64,000 nucleotides of DNA from Neocallimastix lanati (nom. inval.) (GCA_016946835.1 JACVTC010000119.1:506501-570500), one strand, 5' to 3'; numbered from the stretch's first letter, positions 11,050 through 22,570 are shown. Numbers and translations: made by a program. Notes: generated from the sequence alone by a model not told the origin.

Positions 11050-12110
11050 TATTTTCAATCTTAACCAATGCAGCTAAAACATTTTTTAACAATATTAAAC
11101 TAAGTCATCAATTTTGGAAAGAACCCTTAGAAACCACCTTCCTTACAAAGGAATTAATAACAAAATTCCATACAGAAAGTCTTAAACAAAACTAAAATAA
11201 ACTATTCCAGTATTAGGATTTTTGGAGGCAAAGTTTTTTTCTTTATTCCAAAAAAAAAAATTACAGATTCAAATTTAATAACAACGCTTCACCAGATATC
11301 TTTCTCGGTTACTCAAATAATCCTACAGGTTACAAAATTCTCAGTATTATCAATAACAAAATTATTCTCTCAATAAAAGTAGAATTTTTCGAAACAAACC
11401 CAGGAAACTCCTACTGCACTCACTTCAACCTAAATATTTCAAATTTTAATCCAAATTACGAAATTAGAAGGAATAAAACTTATTTCAATAACAACTGCTA
11501 CAGTCCAAACATCAATTCAAATAATTATTATAATATAATTCTTATAATAACAACAACCATATCAGAAACAGCAATAATAAAAATATCAGTTATGATTCAA
11601 CGATTCAGGATCCTAGAGTTATTACCAATATAATTAAAAATGTAGAAAACCACCATATCAAAACAAATAACAGTGTCACAACAAATAATAGTATCAAAAT
11701 AAACAACAATATCACAATAAGCAACAGTATCACAACAAACAATAGCAGTAATAAAAGAAAAATAGACAGCATAAACACAGACAAAACAAAAACAAATAGT
11801 AAAAAGAAAAAATCCAATGAAAAATTAAGATAACTATTCAATTTTAATAATATACAAAACCAACCTAATAAAACTTAATGGTTGGTGTCATTCGAAAAAG
11901 AATTATAAAATATGGAATCATTACATGTCTTTGGATCAATCGAGAAAATCTCTGAAAGTACTAACATTATCTCTTCTAAGTGAATATTCAAATATAAAAA
12001 AACTCAACAAGTGAAATTATTAAAAAAAAATCAAGACTAGTGGCTAAGGGATACACCAGACAGGAAGGAATTGATTTTAATGAAATTTTCTTTAAATTAC
12101 TTTTTATTTT
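11050..12110 (+). mobile_element. Copia-type pol relic (end of integrase to start of RT)
   Basis: Plus-strand frames show, in order, 'SHQFWKEPLETTF' (integrase core end), 'IFLGYSNNPTGYKIL' and 'VEFFETNPGNS' (integrase C-terminal region), then a long Asn/Ser/Ile-rich linker. Last comes 'VAKGYTRQEGIDFNE', the opening of a copia RT. The layout matches the better copy at 13.6-18.6 kb, which lies on the other strand. It is broken in several places, and the remaining RT is replaced by AT-rich DNA. Confidence 0.6.
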
Positions 12111-12289
12111 AATTATTACTCATCTATTATTTAAGTATAGTACACTTATACTATAATATAAAATAATAATTTAAAATATATTTTATTTTATTAATTTCTT
12201 TAATAATAATAAAAAAAATTTTTATTTAAATATAAATATTTAATAATTATTAGTGTACAATTTAGATATTAATATTTTTAAATTCATTT

Positions 12290-13080
12290 CCATATTATCT
12301 ATAATTTACAAAATTTTTATAATATATCAAAGCAATATTATTTATTTGAAATGGTTGATAATAATTACAAACCATCTAAACAATGGGCAGAAATTAATAA
12401 TTCAACTAATGATACCTCTAATTCAGGTATTGATTATTATGAACGATTACTAAAGCTATGCACTATGGATTTATTATTTAAAATATACTTAATTCTTTTA
12501 GCTTTAAAGAAGTAACACTCTTACCAAGAAGATAATAATATGCACCTTTTTATTATTAAATGCAATAATAATACAAATAATATAATTATTGGGCCCGTGA
12601 GCCGTAGTAGTGAAATATAGAAAATAAAATTTTTTAGATTTACCTTCATTATCATTTAATATGTTGCATTATTACCAATGTAAAAATAGTTAAAGATAAC
12701 TTTATTCATAGAATATTGTGTAATGAAATGGAACCAATCGCAAAAATTTATTGAAAGAATTGACTTATTAATAATCATATTAAAATGTTAATTAATAATT
12801 ATATTAAAAAAATGGATAATTCTACTCCAATTGAAAACATATTACCAAAAAATAATTGTATCATACAACGAAAATTGGTTGTATACTGCATTTATAAGAG
12901 AAAAATTAAGAATATATTAATTTGTGATATTTTAAAGATTTATTTAATGGAAATTCAAACTTAGGTATAAATATATACCAGGGAAATAATAATTTTGATG
13001 AATTATCTGATTTACTTTCTAAAAAAATTTTTTTACTATATCCATTGAAATATTTAACGTTTAATAAAATAAACTATATA
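12290..13080 (+). pseudogene. Unidentified decayed coding-like stretch
   Basis: Frames near 12345-12460 (VDNNYKPSKQWAEINNS, then SNSGIDYYERLLKL) and near 12930-13070 (KDLFNGNSNLGINIYQ, then NNFDELSDLLSKKIF) have amino-acid content unlike the AT noise around them. I do not recognise the family, and no frame stays open. It could be a host pseudogene or element debris between two copia relics. A GC-richer patch (TTGGGCCCGTGAGCCG) lies at about 12588-12603. Confidence 0.3.
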
Positions 13081-13578
13081 TTAATCAATAAATGAATGAT
13101 AAGCGATACATCAATGATAAATTTCACCTCAAAGCCTATTTCATTGATATGATATTTTACTCCAAATACTATTAGATGTAATACTAAATGTCTTTGAGCA
13201 TTATTAATGACATTTATTAAAAAAAACAATTTATTTTGTTTTTTAAAAGAATTCAAATTTTAAATAAAAAAATATATATTCATATATGATGAAATTTAAT
13301 TATTTATATATATATAATTTTTTTTCTTTTTTATAAATAAATATTAAATTACTTTATCAAATCAATAAATAAATTATAAATATTGTCACTAATTATTTAG
13401 TTAAAAGAATATACATAAAAAAACTAATATTTTTAATTTTTTTATTTTTTCACTTTAGTATATTTAATTATTTATGTATTTTAAAAGAAATAAAAAATTA
13501 ATTAAATTATATATTGAAAAATATTAAATTACTGATATGTTTAAATAGTAATATATAAATGATAAAATAAATACTTTT

Positions 13579-13736
13579 TATTAAAGTTAATTTTTTTATT
13601 AATTTTATTAAAGTTACCATTTTATTCTAACAATTACATGGGTTATTTGTAGAAAAATATTAAGAATACTATTGGATAATTATAATCATTATTATCAATT
13701 TTTTTTTTTTTTACATACTAATTTTGACATGTGACA
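13579..13736 (-). repeat. Copia 3' LTR (left copy)
   Basis: It matches 18429-18580 and carries the terminal TGTCACATG of the minus strand at 13736. The inner boundary is where the match with the other LTR stops. Confidence 0.75.
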
Positions 13737-13799
13737 CTCCCCCTCAAATCTAACTTTTTGACAAGTTCAAAAGTGAGATTTGTTTAGTTTATGTCCGAA

Positions 13800-14627
13800 T
13801 CATATTTTGGTAAGAATTAAATTTCTGAAGTTATCCATTAATGTATTATTTAGAAATTTAGTAAATTCATCAGCAATATTATCGTTAGATTTAATATATT
13901 TTAGTTTGATTTTTGTTATCTTAATGAAACTTCGGATATGATGATATTTGATATCTATGTGTTTTGATCTTTTATTAATTGATTGGTTTTGACAATTATA
14001 TATTGCTGCTTTATTATCCACGTGTATTATAACATAGTTTATATTACTATTCAATTCATTTAATATGTTTAAATACCATAGACTATGTTTGGCACAGTCT
14101 CTGATGCAGTAGTACTCTGATTCTGCATTGGAAGTTGCTACAACGTTTTGTAGTTTTGAGTACCAGCTAGTTGACGATTCACCTATCATGAAAATAAAAC
14201 CTGAAGTGGATTTTCTTGTAATTTCATCACCTGCATAGTCTGCGTCAACGAAGATTCTTAAATTTCTGTCCTTTGAAAATTTTATTCCATAATTTTCGGT
14301 GGTCTTGAGGTACTTAAATATCTTCTTCACGTTAAACCAATCTTCCAATGTTGGGTTATTGTTCTTCCTTGCTGCTCTACTCACTGAGAATATAATGTCG
14401 GACTTGGTAGACGCTGCTAAATATAGAAGATTACCTATGGTGCTTCGATATGTTGTTTTATTAAAACTCTTACTTCTTAAATCAGTTTCTTCAATGGGTT
14501 TTGTGTTTCGTGTCGGATTACATTTTGTTAAGTTATATTTCCTAAGTAGTTCTTCTAAGTATCCCCTCTGATGTAAGATGTAACCATCGTTTACTTTTTC
14601 AAATTTTATTCCGATGACGAAATCCAA
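13800..14627 (-). CDS. Copia RT C-terminal part and RNase H (fossil)
   Basis: 275 residues. The start covers the RT thumb side ('GYILHQRGYLEELLRKYNL'), followed by 'YRSTIGNLLYLAASTKSDI'. The RNase H domain then shows 'FVDADYAGDEITRKSTSGF', 'NAESEYYCIRDCAK' and 'HVDNKAAI', carrying the acidic catalytic positions, then 'KHIDIKYHHIR', the usual copia C-terminal signature. It is part of the old element at 13.6-18.6 kb. Confidence 0.8.
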   Translation of the reverse strand: MDFVIGIKFEKVNDGYILHQRGYLEELLRKYNLTKCNPTRNTKPIEETDLRSKSFNKTTYRSTIGNLLYLAASTKSDIIFSVSRAARKNNNPTLEDWFNVKKIFKYLKTTENYGIKFSKDRNLRIFVDADYAGDEITRKSTSGFIFMIGESSTSWYSKLQNVVATSNAESEYYCIRDCAKHSLWYLNILNELNSNINYVIIHVDNKAAIYNCQNQSINKRSKHIDIKYHHIRSFIKITKIKLKYIKSNDNIADEFTKFLNNTLMDNFRNLILTKI

Positions 14628-14909
14628 TTCTCCAGTATCTTTGATTTTTTATTTTTCTTTTATTTGATATTTAACAAATAATACATCCTTGTCTTTACCT
14701 ATAATCCTTAACATAGATACAAGGTTCACTGATAAGTCTCCTGAAATTCATATCTAGGAGACTATTTTTTAACTCATCCTTCCATTGGCGGCTTGCTTGT
14801 TTAAAGCCGTAGAGAGAGCTTTCTTTAGTTTCCAATAACCTTGGTTTGAACCATTGTTGTATCCCTCTGGTGGTTTTATATAAATGTCTTCCTTGAATTT
14901 GGCATATAG

Positions 14910-15185
14910 CTACGTGGCATTTATATCGATTTGCATAATTTTGAATTTTCTTTGAACCGTTATTGCTACGATAATACGTAAGGAATCTAATTTTAATGTT
15001 GAGGAGAATGTGTAGAGGTAGTCGATTCTGAAACGTTGTGAAAACCCTCTGGCAACCAATCTAACCTTACGTTTTGTGATGTTGCCGTTTTCGTCATGTT
15101 TGTATTTGAATACCCATTTGCATGATATGAGTATTGTGCCTTTGGGTATATGTTCTACTATTTCGAACACGTTCATTTGATTCAT
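14910..15185 (-). CDS. Copia RT N-terminal part (fossil)
   Basis: 91 residues with 'TILISCKWVFKYKHDENG', 'KRKVRLVARGFSQ' and 'MQIDINAT', the opening blocks of copia RT; the last carries the first catalytic aspartate. It belongs to the old element around it. Confidence 0.75.
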   Translation of the reverse strand: MNQMNVFEIVEHIPKGTILISCKWVFKYKHDENGNITKRKVRLVARGFSQRFRIDYLYTFSSTLKLDSLRIIVAITVQRKFKIMQIDINAT

Positions 15186-15538
15186 GTTATTTATTTCTTC
15201 CTTTATTGCTGTTTTAACTATTCATGTTTATCTGGTAAATTGAAGATATCCTTATATGTTTATGGTTCTCTTAGATGTGAATCTAAGGAGAGTTTTGGTT
15301 TATTGTGAATCTTTCTAAATTTATGTGTTGGGTTTATGAGTTCGTCTTTTTCATCTCTCTTGTTGTACTTATTTATGTTATTTACTGTTGGTCTGGATTA
15401 TTAGTTTGTCGTTATCATTGATGTCATTTGAATGGTTTGAATTATTATTTATGAGTTTTGGAGTAATTTTTTTTATATATGGATAGTCGTTTTGGATGTT
15501 TATGAAACTGTCATGGAATAATCTTTTCGAAGGGTTAA

Positions 15539-16228
15539 TTAATTTATCGAAATAAACACTCTCCCTGATTTCGGAGTGTGGTTTAAAATTTGTATTCGTA
15601 GGAGATTAGCATTACCAGGGTTTTGTTCAAAAAATTCTACTGCTCTGGAAAGGATGATTTGATTTGTATTTATATTATTTAGTATTTTGTAAAAGGACGA
15701 ATAAGGATGATAACCGAGGAAGATACCAAGAAGGGCATTATTTTTAAATTTATTTCTTAAGGACTTGGGAACATAGAAGAATTCTCTACAACTGAAAACC
15801 TTAAAATGTGAGTAGTCTACATCTTTATTGAAAAGGATCTTAAAGGGTATTTTATTATTGATTCCGGATTGTGGGAGTCTATTGTGGATATAATTGGCTG
15901 GGTCGACGGCATACTCCCAGAATTGGTGGCACATTTTAACGTCGTTGAGAAGTGCTTTGGCAGATGATATAAGAATTCCGTTTAGTCTCTCAGCGCGGCC
16001 ATTATGCTGGGGGTTATGAGGTATAGTGAATTGATGAATGATGCCTTTAGATAAGCAGAATGAGTTAAAATTACTGTTGTTAAATTCTTTACCATTGTCA
16101 GAGCGTATATGCTTAATTGGTTTGTTGAAAATATTATAAATTTCATTGGTCCAAATATGGAATTTACTGAAAGTATCATTCTTGCCTTCTAAGAAGTACA
16201 CCCAACCGAAACGTAAATAATCATCCAA
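15539..16228 (-). CDS. Copia integrase core and C-terminal region (fossil)
   Basis: 229 residues. 'IRSDNGKEF' and 'HNPQHNGRAERLNGIL' give the second Asp and the Glu of the DDE triad. 'CHQFWEYAVDPANYIHNRLP' and 'LLGIFLGYHPYSSFYKIL' follow, as in copia integrases. It is part of the fossil element. Confidence 0.8.
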   Translation of the reverse strand: MDDYLRFGWVYFLEGKNDTFSKFHIWTNEIYNIFNKPIKHIRSDNGKEFNNSNFNSFCLSKGIIHQFTIPHNPQHNGRAERLNGILISSAKALLNDVKMCHQFWEYAVDPANYIHNRLPQSGINNKIPFKILFNKDVDYSHFKVFSCREFFYVPKSLRNKFKNNALLGIFLGYHPYSSFYKILNNINTNQIILSRAVEFFEQNPGNANLLRIQILNHTPKSGRVFISIN

Positions 16229-16441
16229 AATTGTTAGAAAATATTTATTTCCATGAAGGGATTTTTATACAGGGCCTATGATATCTAAATCAACTAGGGT
16301 TAGAGGTGGTTTTATTCTCTGATTTTCTGAATTGGAGCATATTGCACATTTAGTTTTGATATTTATTTTTAATAGATGGTATTTTATGTTGTTTATGTTG
16401 AAATGTCCAAACTGTCTATTCCAAAGATTAATTTTATCAAA

Positions 16442-17008
16442 TTAGGTAATATCGAGTAGATTTTGAAAGTGAATTTTGTTTTCATATTTGTGTTTGAAGT
16501 TTAATGGAGTATTCGATAACCATACAGGGTAGATGCCTTGACTGTCTGATTTTGTACTTATAATGCGGTTACCGTGGTGATCGTAAATGATGACGAAAGA
16601 ATTGTTGTTATTGGAAAAAATGATTTTATAGTGATCTTTGGTTAGCTTATTGATTGAGATGATATTTTTGGAGACCTTTGGAACAAAATAAACGTCTTTT
16701 AATAGTATTTTGTTATTGTTAATGAACCCAAGGAAGTCTTTTAATAACTTTACCATTTGGTAATGCTATATTTTCAAATCATTTTTCAATATTCACTAAC
16801 AGGTTTGGTGAATTAGTGATGTGTACTGATGAACCAGAATCAAGGATGAAGATATATCGTTATTATAATGTTTGAGGTTATTAGAATTCTTATAAATCAT
16901 GTTGTGTTCTTGTGGTATGTTTGTGACGCATCCGACGAAGATGCCATCCTCAGAATTGTAATTCTTCGAGAAGTCATCTGAGTGAGCAGTATTATTAATT
17001 CTTAACAA
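16442..17008 (-). mobile_element. Copia protease and GAG-pre-integrase region (fossil)
   Basis: 16442-16756 matches the GAG-pre-integrase stretch ('VYFVPKVSKNIISINKL', then 'YPVWLSNTPLNFKHKY'). Near 16795-16860 a second minus-strand frame reads 'FILDSGSSVHITNS', the aspartic-protease DSG motif of copia. Several breaks are present. Confidence 0.65.
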
Positions 17009-17129
17009 AGTCGATTTGTTTATTAAGGTTTTTGTTGTAATTTTGTACTTATTAAATTTTAATTTAGGATTGCTACGATGTTTAGGTATAATTTTGTTGT
17101 GCTTCTTATTAATATAAGATTTGTTATTT

Positions 17130-17780
17130 TTGTTTGTTCTATGACATTCTTTTGCGTAATGGCTGAATCTTCCACAATGATAGCATTTTCAGTTTCTGTA
17201 TATCCTAGGTTTATTTTGAAATTTTCGGGGACTATCAGGTTTTGGTGGTTTAGCAGTTAGAAAAATGGGTTTAAGTTCAACTTCAAGTTTCATTGATTCT
17301 TTCATATTTGAGAATACGATATCAGGTAATACATTTTTTACGTATTCACACAATTTCTCCCAATCATTTTTATATTGAAATACATTTATGAAACGTAGGT
17401 TCTCCGGTAATGCTCTGTTCAATATGCCAGCCTTTATAGTTGGTTCAATATCATCAAGATTTTTTAATTCATCGATAGCATTTTGGAGGGTTGAGATGAA
17501 GATATTAATGTCCTGGGTTAACCCTAACCCCTTCATCATATTTTAGTAAGTTTATTTTATTTTTATTCTCGAGTTTTCTTCTTTCGACACTTCATATAAA
17601 TGATTTTTCTAAGGTTACCCATATTTGATGGGCAGTTTTCCCATGGCCAGCATTGATATTTCTGGTTTTCTCTCCCAGACTGTTAATGATGATCCATTAT
17701 ATGATAACATCATTTTTGATATCCAGGAGATTTGAGTCCTTGTCATAGACCATACTGTTGTCAAATTTATCATCAATACT
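17130..17780 (-). mobile_element. Copia gag with CCHC knuckle (fossil)
   Basis: The minus strand near 17140-17200 reads KCYHCGRFSHYAKEC, a clean CX2CX4HX4C nucleocapsid knuckle. 17189-17539 carries the gag helices ('AGILNRALPENLRFINVF', 'WEKLCEYVKNVL'). 17560-17780 holds the start of the gag domain ('HQIWVTLEKSF'). It is broken in a few places. Confidence 0.65.
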
Positions 17781-18149
17781 AATATATTAAATTTAATATA
17801 TTTTTGAAAGATCTTGAATGATTAAATTTTATCGATCTTATAATATAAATAAAAAAAAATATTTGTGGTTTGATTTTTATTGGATTAACCCTTATCTGAT
17901 TTTGATGAGATTTAAATTTTACTTATCTTAATGTATAGATTTATATTAAATGGTTATTTAATCAAAGTAATTACATATTAAGGGTAACATTGAGAGTAAA
18001 TTTTATCAATCTTATAGAATATATAAAAAATATATTTTGTCGTTTGATTTTTAAATAATTAATGATTTAACTCTCTATTTAACATAATCTCTTTTGTATT
18101 TATTTTAGTTGGTTATGGTGACATTTTTTTTTATAATTGTACATTTCAT

Positions 18150-18405
18150 TGATAATATTAAGCTTTTGTTTTAATAAACTTCGCTGATGATATTTCAAAG
18201 TTTCCTTTTTTTTTTTTTTTATAATTCTCGCTTATAGTATTCAGCATTAATTTTAATGAGCTTCGCTAACAATATTCAGCTTTTATTTTAATGATTTCTA
18301 TAATAATATTCAAATTTGTTTATTTTAATTAATTTTGCTCTGACAATATTCACCATTTTATCTTAATAAATTTCGCTGACAATATTCAGCATTTTTTCTT
18401 AAGTA
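18150..18405. repeat. Degenerate ~50-bp tandem repeats in the copia leader
   Basis: The motif CTTCGCTGACAATATTCAGC with a T-rich tail recurs about five times with variation. It lies between gag and the right-hand LTR, that is in the 5' leader of the minus-strand copia element. Confidence 0.6.
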
Positions 18406-18428
18406 TAGAGTCACTGAGACTCTTAATC

Positions 18429-18580
18429 TATTAAAGTTAATTTTTTTATTAATTTTATTAAAGTTACAATTTTATTTTAATAATTACATGAGTTATTTAT
18501 AGGAAAATATTAAAAATTATATTGGATAATTATAATTATTATCAAAATTTTTTTTTACATACTAATTTTGACATGTGACA
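18429..18580 (-). repeat. Copia 5' LTR (right copy)
   Basis: Direct repeat of 13579-13736, with the terminal TGTCACATG of the minus strand ending at 18580. This copy is somewhat more A/T-rich than its partner. Confidence 0.75.
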
Positions 18581-18684
18581 CATTTAATTAATTTGATTTA
18601 ATATTATTAAAATTATATTTATAATTAACTTTAATAATTATAGTTATTTAATTAGTTTTTTTATTAAATTAAGGAAATTATTTT

Positions 18685-18850
18685 AAATCAAACTAACAAT
18701 AAAATTTTACTTCTCACTATTTATTTTAAATCAAACTAACAATAAAATTTTACTTTTTATTATTTATTTTAAATCAAACTAACAATAAAATTTTACTTTT
18801 TACTATTTATTTTAAATCAAACTAACAATAAAATTTTACTTTTTACTATT
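18685..18850. repeat. 43-44 bp tandem repeat, about four copies
   Basis: The unit begins AAATCAAACTAACAATAAAA and ends TACTATTTATTTT. Copies are nearly identical, so the expansion is fairly recent. It lies about 100 bp outside the copia 5' LTR. Confidence 0.85.
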
Positions 18851-19959
18851 AAGGTAATTTTACACTTTTTCTTAAAAATAAAAAAATTCTTAAGCCTTTC
18901 TAACCATAATAAAAATTTATAATTTAAATTGATTTTAAATTGGGAAAATATTAATATAATTAATAATTATAAATAATAATTATATATTGTTTAACAATTT
19001 AATAATTTTAATAATTTAATAATTATAAATAATATTTATATATTGTTTAAAAATTTAAAATTAATAATTTTACTATTTAATATGTTAAAAAGAAAATAAA
19101 AAAATTATACAGAAATTTTAATGTGTTTAAATAATTTAATTCAAGTTATTTGTAATAAAAGTTGTTTTTAAATTATATATATAAATATTAATATTTAGTT
19201 AAATAAAAAATTACTATTATCTATTATTTAATAATATTTTAAAAAGAATAATTATTATTATATAAGAGTGCATAAAAATACATTTTTAATTACAAATAAT
19301 CATCATTTTGAGGTGTAAATTAGTAGGACTATTACTACTATTAATTAATAGATTTTTAAAAAAGGTTAAGAATAAAATAGTTTTATTGTAGGTTAGAATA
19401 ATATGTTGAGAGTTTTATGTTTGAGTTATACTGGTCAGGTTAAGATATTATAAAGATATGATCAATATCTTTAGTACATTAATTAATTTGTCTTATACAT
19501 TAAATTATTTAATGTAATTCACGTTTACAAAATAATTCAAATGTATTAAATTTTGTAAAATATATTAATTTATGAAACTAATTGATTTATGAAAATTAAT
19601 AATAATTTTATATTTTTTATAATATATAAATTTAAAAAATATAAGATTAATTTTTTTAAATAACCTAAAATTTAGTAATAAAATATTTTAATAATTTTAG
19701 TTTAGTTTAATTTTAGTTTAGTTTAATCATAAAAATTAAATAGTAATATATAATTAATAGTATTAATAATAAAAGAATAATAAATAAATAATAAATAAGA
19801 ACTTATTCAATTTGAGTCAAAACAAATTGAATAAAAAGCTTATTGAATTAGTTTTAGTTTTTTATAACTTTATTTAATTTTAGATTAGTCTTTGTTGTTT
19901 TTGGTTTTTTTTGTAATTGTAATCTGCTCCATAAGGAACATTTTAAAATAACAACTACC
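18851..19959. other. AT-rich DNA, nothing recognised
   Basis: No coding frame. The slightly richer stretch 19384-19480 shows no motif. Confidence 0.55.
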
Positions 19960-20007
19960 TTGTTAAAAAAAGTTGAGCACGTTTCGATCACGATATTAGA
20001 ACTAGCA

Positions 20008-20143
20008 GTTAGAAAACTACCAGTTAGAGAACTACCAATTAGAGAACTACCAGTTAGAAAACTACCACTTGAAGAATTACTAAGAGAAGAAGTATTAATA
20101 GAAGAAGTATTAATAGAAGAAGTACTTTTTGAAGAAGTACTAA
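20008..20143. repeat. 15-18 bp repeat array open on both strands
   Basis: GTTAGAGAACTACCA is repeated four times, followed by units of AGAAGAAGTATTAAT. The plus frame reads (R-E/K-L-P-V/I) and EEVLI repeats. The minus frame reads Ser/Thr-rich GSFLT and INTSS repeats. The minus frame continues to 20279 as 'MALTALNDARRVNK', outside the repeat. Whether either is translated is unknown; the tract sits just upstream of the Ty3 fossil. Confidence 0.5.
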
Positions 20144-20383
20144 TTATAAATACATCCATTAAGTCGCCGCCGTGATTACTAATTATATTGGAATATTTAA
20201 GATTATTTTTATTTAAACTTATTATTATTATAATAATTTTGTTTACTCGACGGGCATCATTTAAAGCGGTTAGAGCCAAGTCGACTTTACATAATATTAT
20301 TATAATAGTAAATTTAAATAAAAATAATAATCGTATATAAGAATTCTTTTAATTAAAAAAAAAAAATATTTTTTTTTTTCAAA

Positions 20384-22570
20384 GTGGAAGAACTTAATAT
20401 TAGGCTAAGAAACCTCCACATTGAAGATATGGCGGAACGTGGACGAGAAGAAAAACGGAAGGTCAGTAAGCCACCGATTTTTAACGGTGAAAGAAAAGAA
20501 CTTAAAGGGTTCCTCACAATTGTAAATATGAACTTTGAGGATACCCCAGATGACTTTCCAGACGATAGATCAAAAGTTAGATTTATAACCTCATTCTTAA
20601 GAGGTGATCCTATAAATTGGGCCTCAAATTTATGGGATAATGAAGATCCCTTGATCGATAATTTAGATAATTTTAAGAGGGAACTTAAAATTAGTTATGG
20701 GGATCCAGAAGTGGAGACATTTGTGGTTAATGGTAAATTAGATACCATTCGTCAGAAAAAATATGGGCAAGTATTAGAATATATTAACCAGTTCAAAATA
20801 ACTTGCCAAAATTCGGACTTCAACGAATCTGCCAAAATTTATATGTTTCTTAAAGGATTACATTACAAAATGAGGGAACAATTAGCCGTTGTTAACCCAA
20901 ATCCAGATTCCCTTAACAAGTTGTATACTGATGTAATTCAAATTGAAAATTTGTCAAAGCGAACTAATCTTGTTGAATTCTATTATAATCAACAACGAGT
21001 TAGAAATTCGCAACAAAACAGTAACCACAACCAGAGAAATAGTAGTCGTCGTGATGATCCTATGGATGTTGATTTATTTAGGATCAAAAATGATAGATAT
21101 AGAAGATACAACCAGAACTATAATCAAAATTTATATGTTGAAAATAAAAGAGACTTTTCTGAAGAAAAGAAAAAAGGTCTATGTTTTTTGTGTAAACAAC
21201 CAGGACACTTGCAATTTAATTGTCCTAACAGAAAAAGACCTTCTGGAGTTAAACACAAGAATAAAATTAGAGAAAACGATGAAAATCTCCCATCTGCAAA
21301 ATTAAGAAGAATTAGAATGATCAAGGAATCCGATGATGCTCAAAAAATTAGAGCTATTACTGATGAAGAAAATGCTATGAATAAAAGAAAGAACAATATA
21401 ATTACTTTCTATATAAAAACGAATAATATTGAAGAAGTTCCAGTTAGGGTTCTTATCGACTCTGGCTCGGATTTGAATTTTATTCATCCTTCGTTCATTA
21501 ATAAAAACAAAATTAAATTGAATGAAGTTAAAAGATCTTTCAATGTTACTGGACTAGGATATGGTATCTCTACCATCTACGAACAAATTGAAAAGTGTAT
21601 CTTACTATTCAAGAACCATTTTGAAGTTATTCAACTCTATGCACTTTATATTCCTGATGTAGATATCATTTTAGGTATTCCTTGGATTGAAAAGCATTGT
21701 CCAATGAATTATCATGATTCAAGAAAAATATCCTTTCCTTCTGGTTATTGCGCTAGGAACTGTAATAATGGTAAAAGAAAAAGAAAAAATAAGAATAGAA
21801 GCAAGAAAGGTTCAAAGAAGTGTAAGATCGATATCGAACCTGTAGAAGAAAATTCCCATAAACCAAGTACTCCATATAAGTGTAAATCCCTTTGGGATTC
21901 CGAATCAGAAAGGGAAGCTGAATACGTCCGTGGAAGAAAAGTTAGAACCATTAACGATAGTGATAGTGATAGTGATAGTGATAGTGATAATGATAGTGAT
22001 AGTGATAGTATTAGTATTAGTGTTAAAGATAATGATTGTAGTAAAGAAAAAATTAACTTTTGTAATTTTAAAGAACTTAGTACAATAGATAAAATCAAAA
22101 AATCATGTAATTTTATTAAATCATGTAAAAATGAAATTTTAAATAAAGAAAGTAAATTGGTCGCCGAACCAACAAACTATTTTTTTTCTTATCAAAATTG
22201 TGCTTTAGACAATTTGTGTAACTGTCTGATTATTCAGAATTTAGATAGTAATAATATTGTTAACGATAGTGATAATAAAATTTCTATTCCTCCTTGTTAT
22301 CTCGATTACATTGAAGTTTTTGATGAAAAGAGTTGTAATAAATTACCTCCCCATAGAGAATATGATTGTGAAATAAATTTAAAGAATAATTCAATTCTAT
22401 TTTATGGTTCTATTTATCCTTTAACAGAAGCAGAAAGGGATGAATTAAAAAAGTATATTAAAGAAAACTTAGCAAAAGGATATATTAGAAAATCCAAATC
22501 ACCAGCTGGTGCCCCTGTATTATTTGTTAAAAAGAAAGATGGCACTTTGAGACTATGTATTGATTATTGA
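20384..22570 (+). CDS. Ty3/gypsy gag-protease-RT start (fossil)
   Basis: A 728-residue frame; the first ATG is at 20428, and 20384 is a GTG. The gag capsid helices occupy residues about 25-205 ('INWASNLWDNEDPL', 'GQVLEYINQFKITCQNSDF'). A CCHC knuckle 'CFLCKQPGHLQFNC' lies near residue 270. The protease block 'VRVLIDSGSDLNFIHPSF' is near residue 355. A Lys-rich then Asp/Ser-dipeptide linker runs over residues 460-560. The RT entry is 'NKLPPHREYDCEINL' ... 'GYIRKSKSPAGAPVLFVKK'. It is part of the broken element. Confidence 0.8.
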   Translation: MEELNIRLRNLHIEDMAERGREEKRKVSKPPIFNGERKELKGFLTIVNMNFEDTPDDFPDDRSKVRFITSFLRGDPINWASNLWDNEDPLIDNLDNFKRELKISYGDPEVETFVVNGKLDTIRQKKYGQVLEYINQFKITCQNSDFNESAKIYMFLKGLHYKMREQLAVVNPNPDSLNKLYTDVIQIENLSKRTNLVEFYYNQQRVRNSQQNSNHNQRNSSRRDDPMDVDLFRIKNDRYRRYNQNYNQNLYVENKRDFSEEKKKGLCFLCKQPGHLQFNCPNRKRPSGVKHKNKIRENDENLPSAKLRRIRMIKESDDAQKIRAITDEENAMNKRKNNIITFYIKTNNIEEVPVRVLIDSGSDLNFIHPSFINKNKIKLNEVKRSFNVTGLGYGISTIYEQIEKCILLFKNHFEVIQLYALYIPDVDIILGIPWIEKHCPMNYHDSRKISFPSGYCARNCNNGKRKRKNKNRSKKGSKKCKIDIEPVEENSHKPSTPYKCKSLWDSESEREAEYVRGRKVRTINDSDSDSDSDSDNDSDSDSISISVKDNDCSKEKINFCNFKELSTIDKIKKSCNFIKSCKNEILNKESKLVAEPTNYFFSYQNCALDNLCNCLIIQNLDSNNIVNDSDNKISIPPCYLDYIEVFDEKSCNKLPPHREYDCEINLKNNSILFYGSIYPLTEAERDELKKYIKENLAKGYIRKSKSPAGAPVLFVKKKDGTLRLCIDY
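21957..22020 (+). repeat. (GATAGT)n microsatellite inside the Ty3 frame
   Basis: About eleven near-perfect hexamers encode the Asp-Ser run of the linker. The antisense Ser-Leu string is a shadow. Confidence 0.85.

Larger units (their letters stand above)
13579..18580 (-). mobile_element. Copia-type LTR retrotransposon, old and broken
   Basis: A complete domain order is visible on the minus strand: gag, CCHC knuckle, protease, GAG-pre-integrase, integrase, RT and RNase H. About 150-bp direct repeats at 13579-13736 and 18429-18580 are its LTRs. The minus-strand LTR starts TGTCACATG, immediately preceded at the 3' LTR by a polypurine tract (GAGGGGGAG, 13737-13745). The LTRs differ at roughly one base in fifteen over their alignable part, so insertion is not recent. 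There are many breaks in the coding region (roughly six or more), and it cannot be active. Internal domains are listed separately. Confidence 0.85.

Noticed and set aside
11605-11841. Hydrophobic minus-strand frame resembling a membrane protein
   Set aside because: Antisense of the Asn/Ile/Ser-rich linker of a copia relic; no independent coding support.
21745-22098. Minus-strand frame with a Ser-Leu repeat
   Set aside because: Shadow of the Asp-Ser (GATAGT)n linker of the Ty3 frame.
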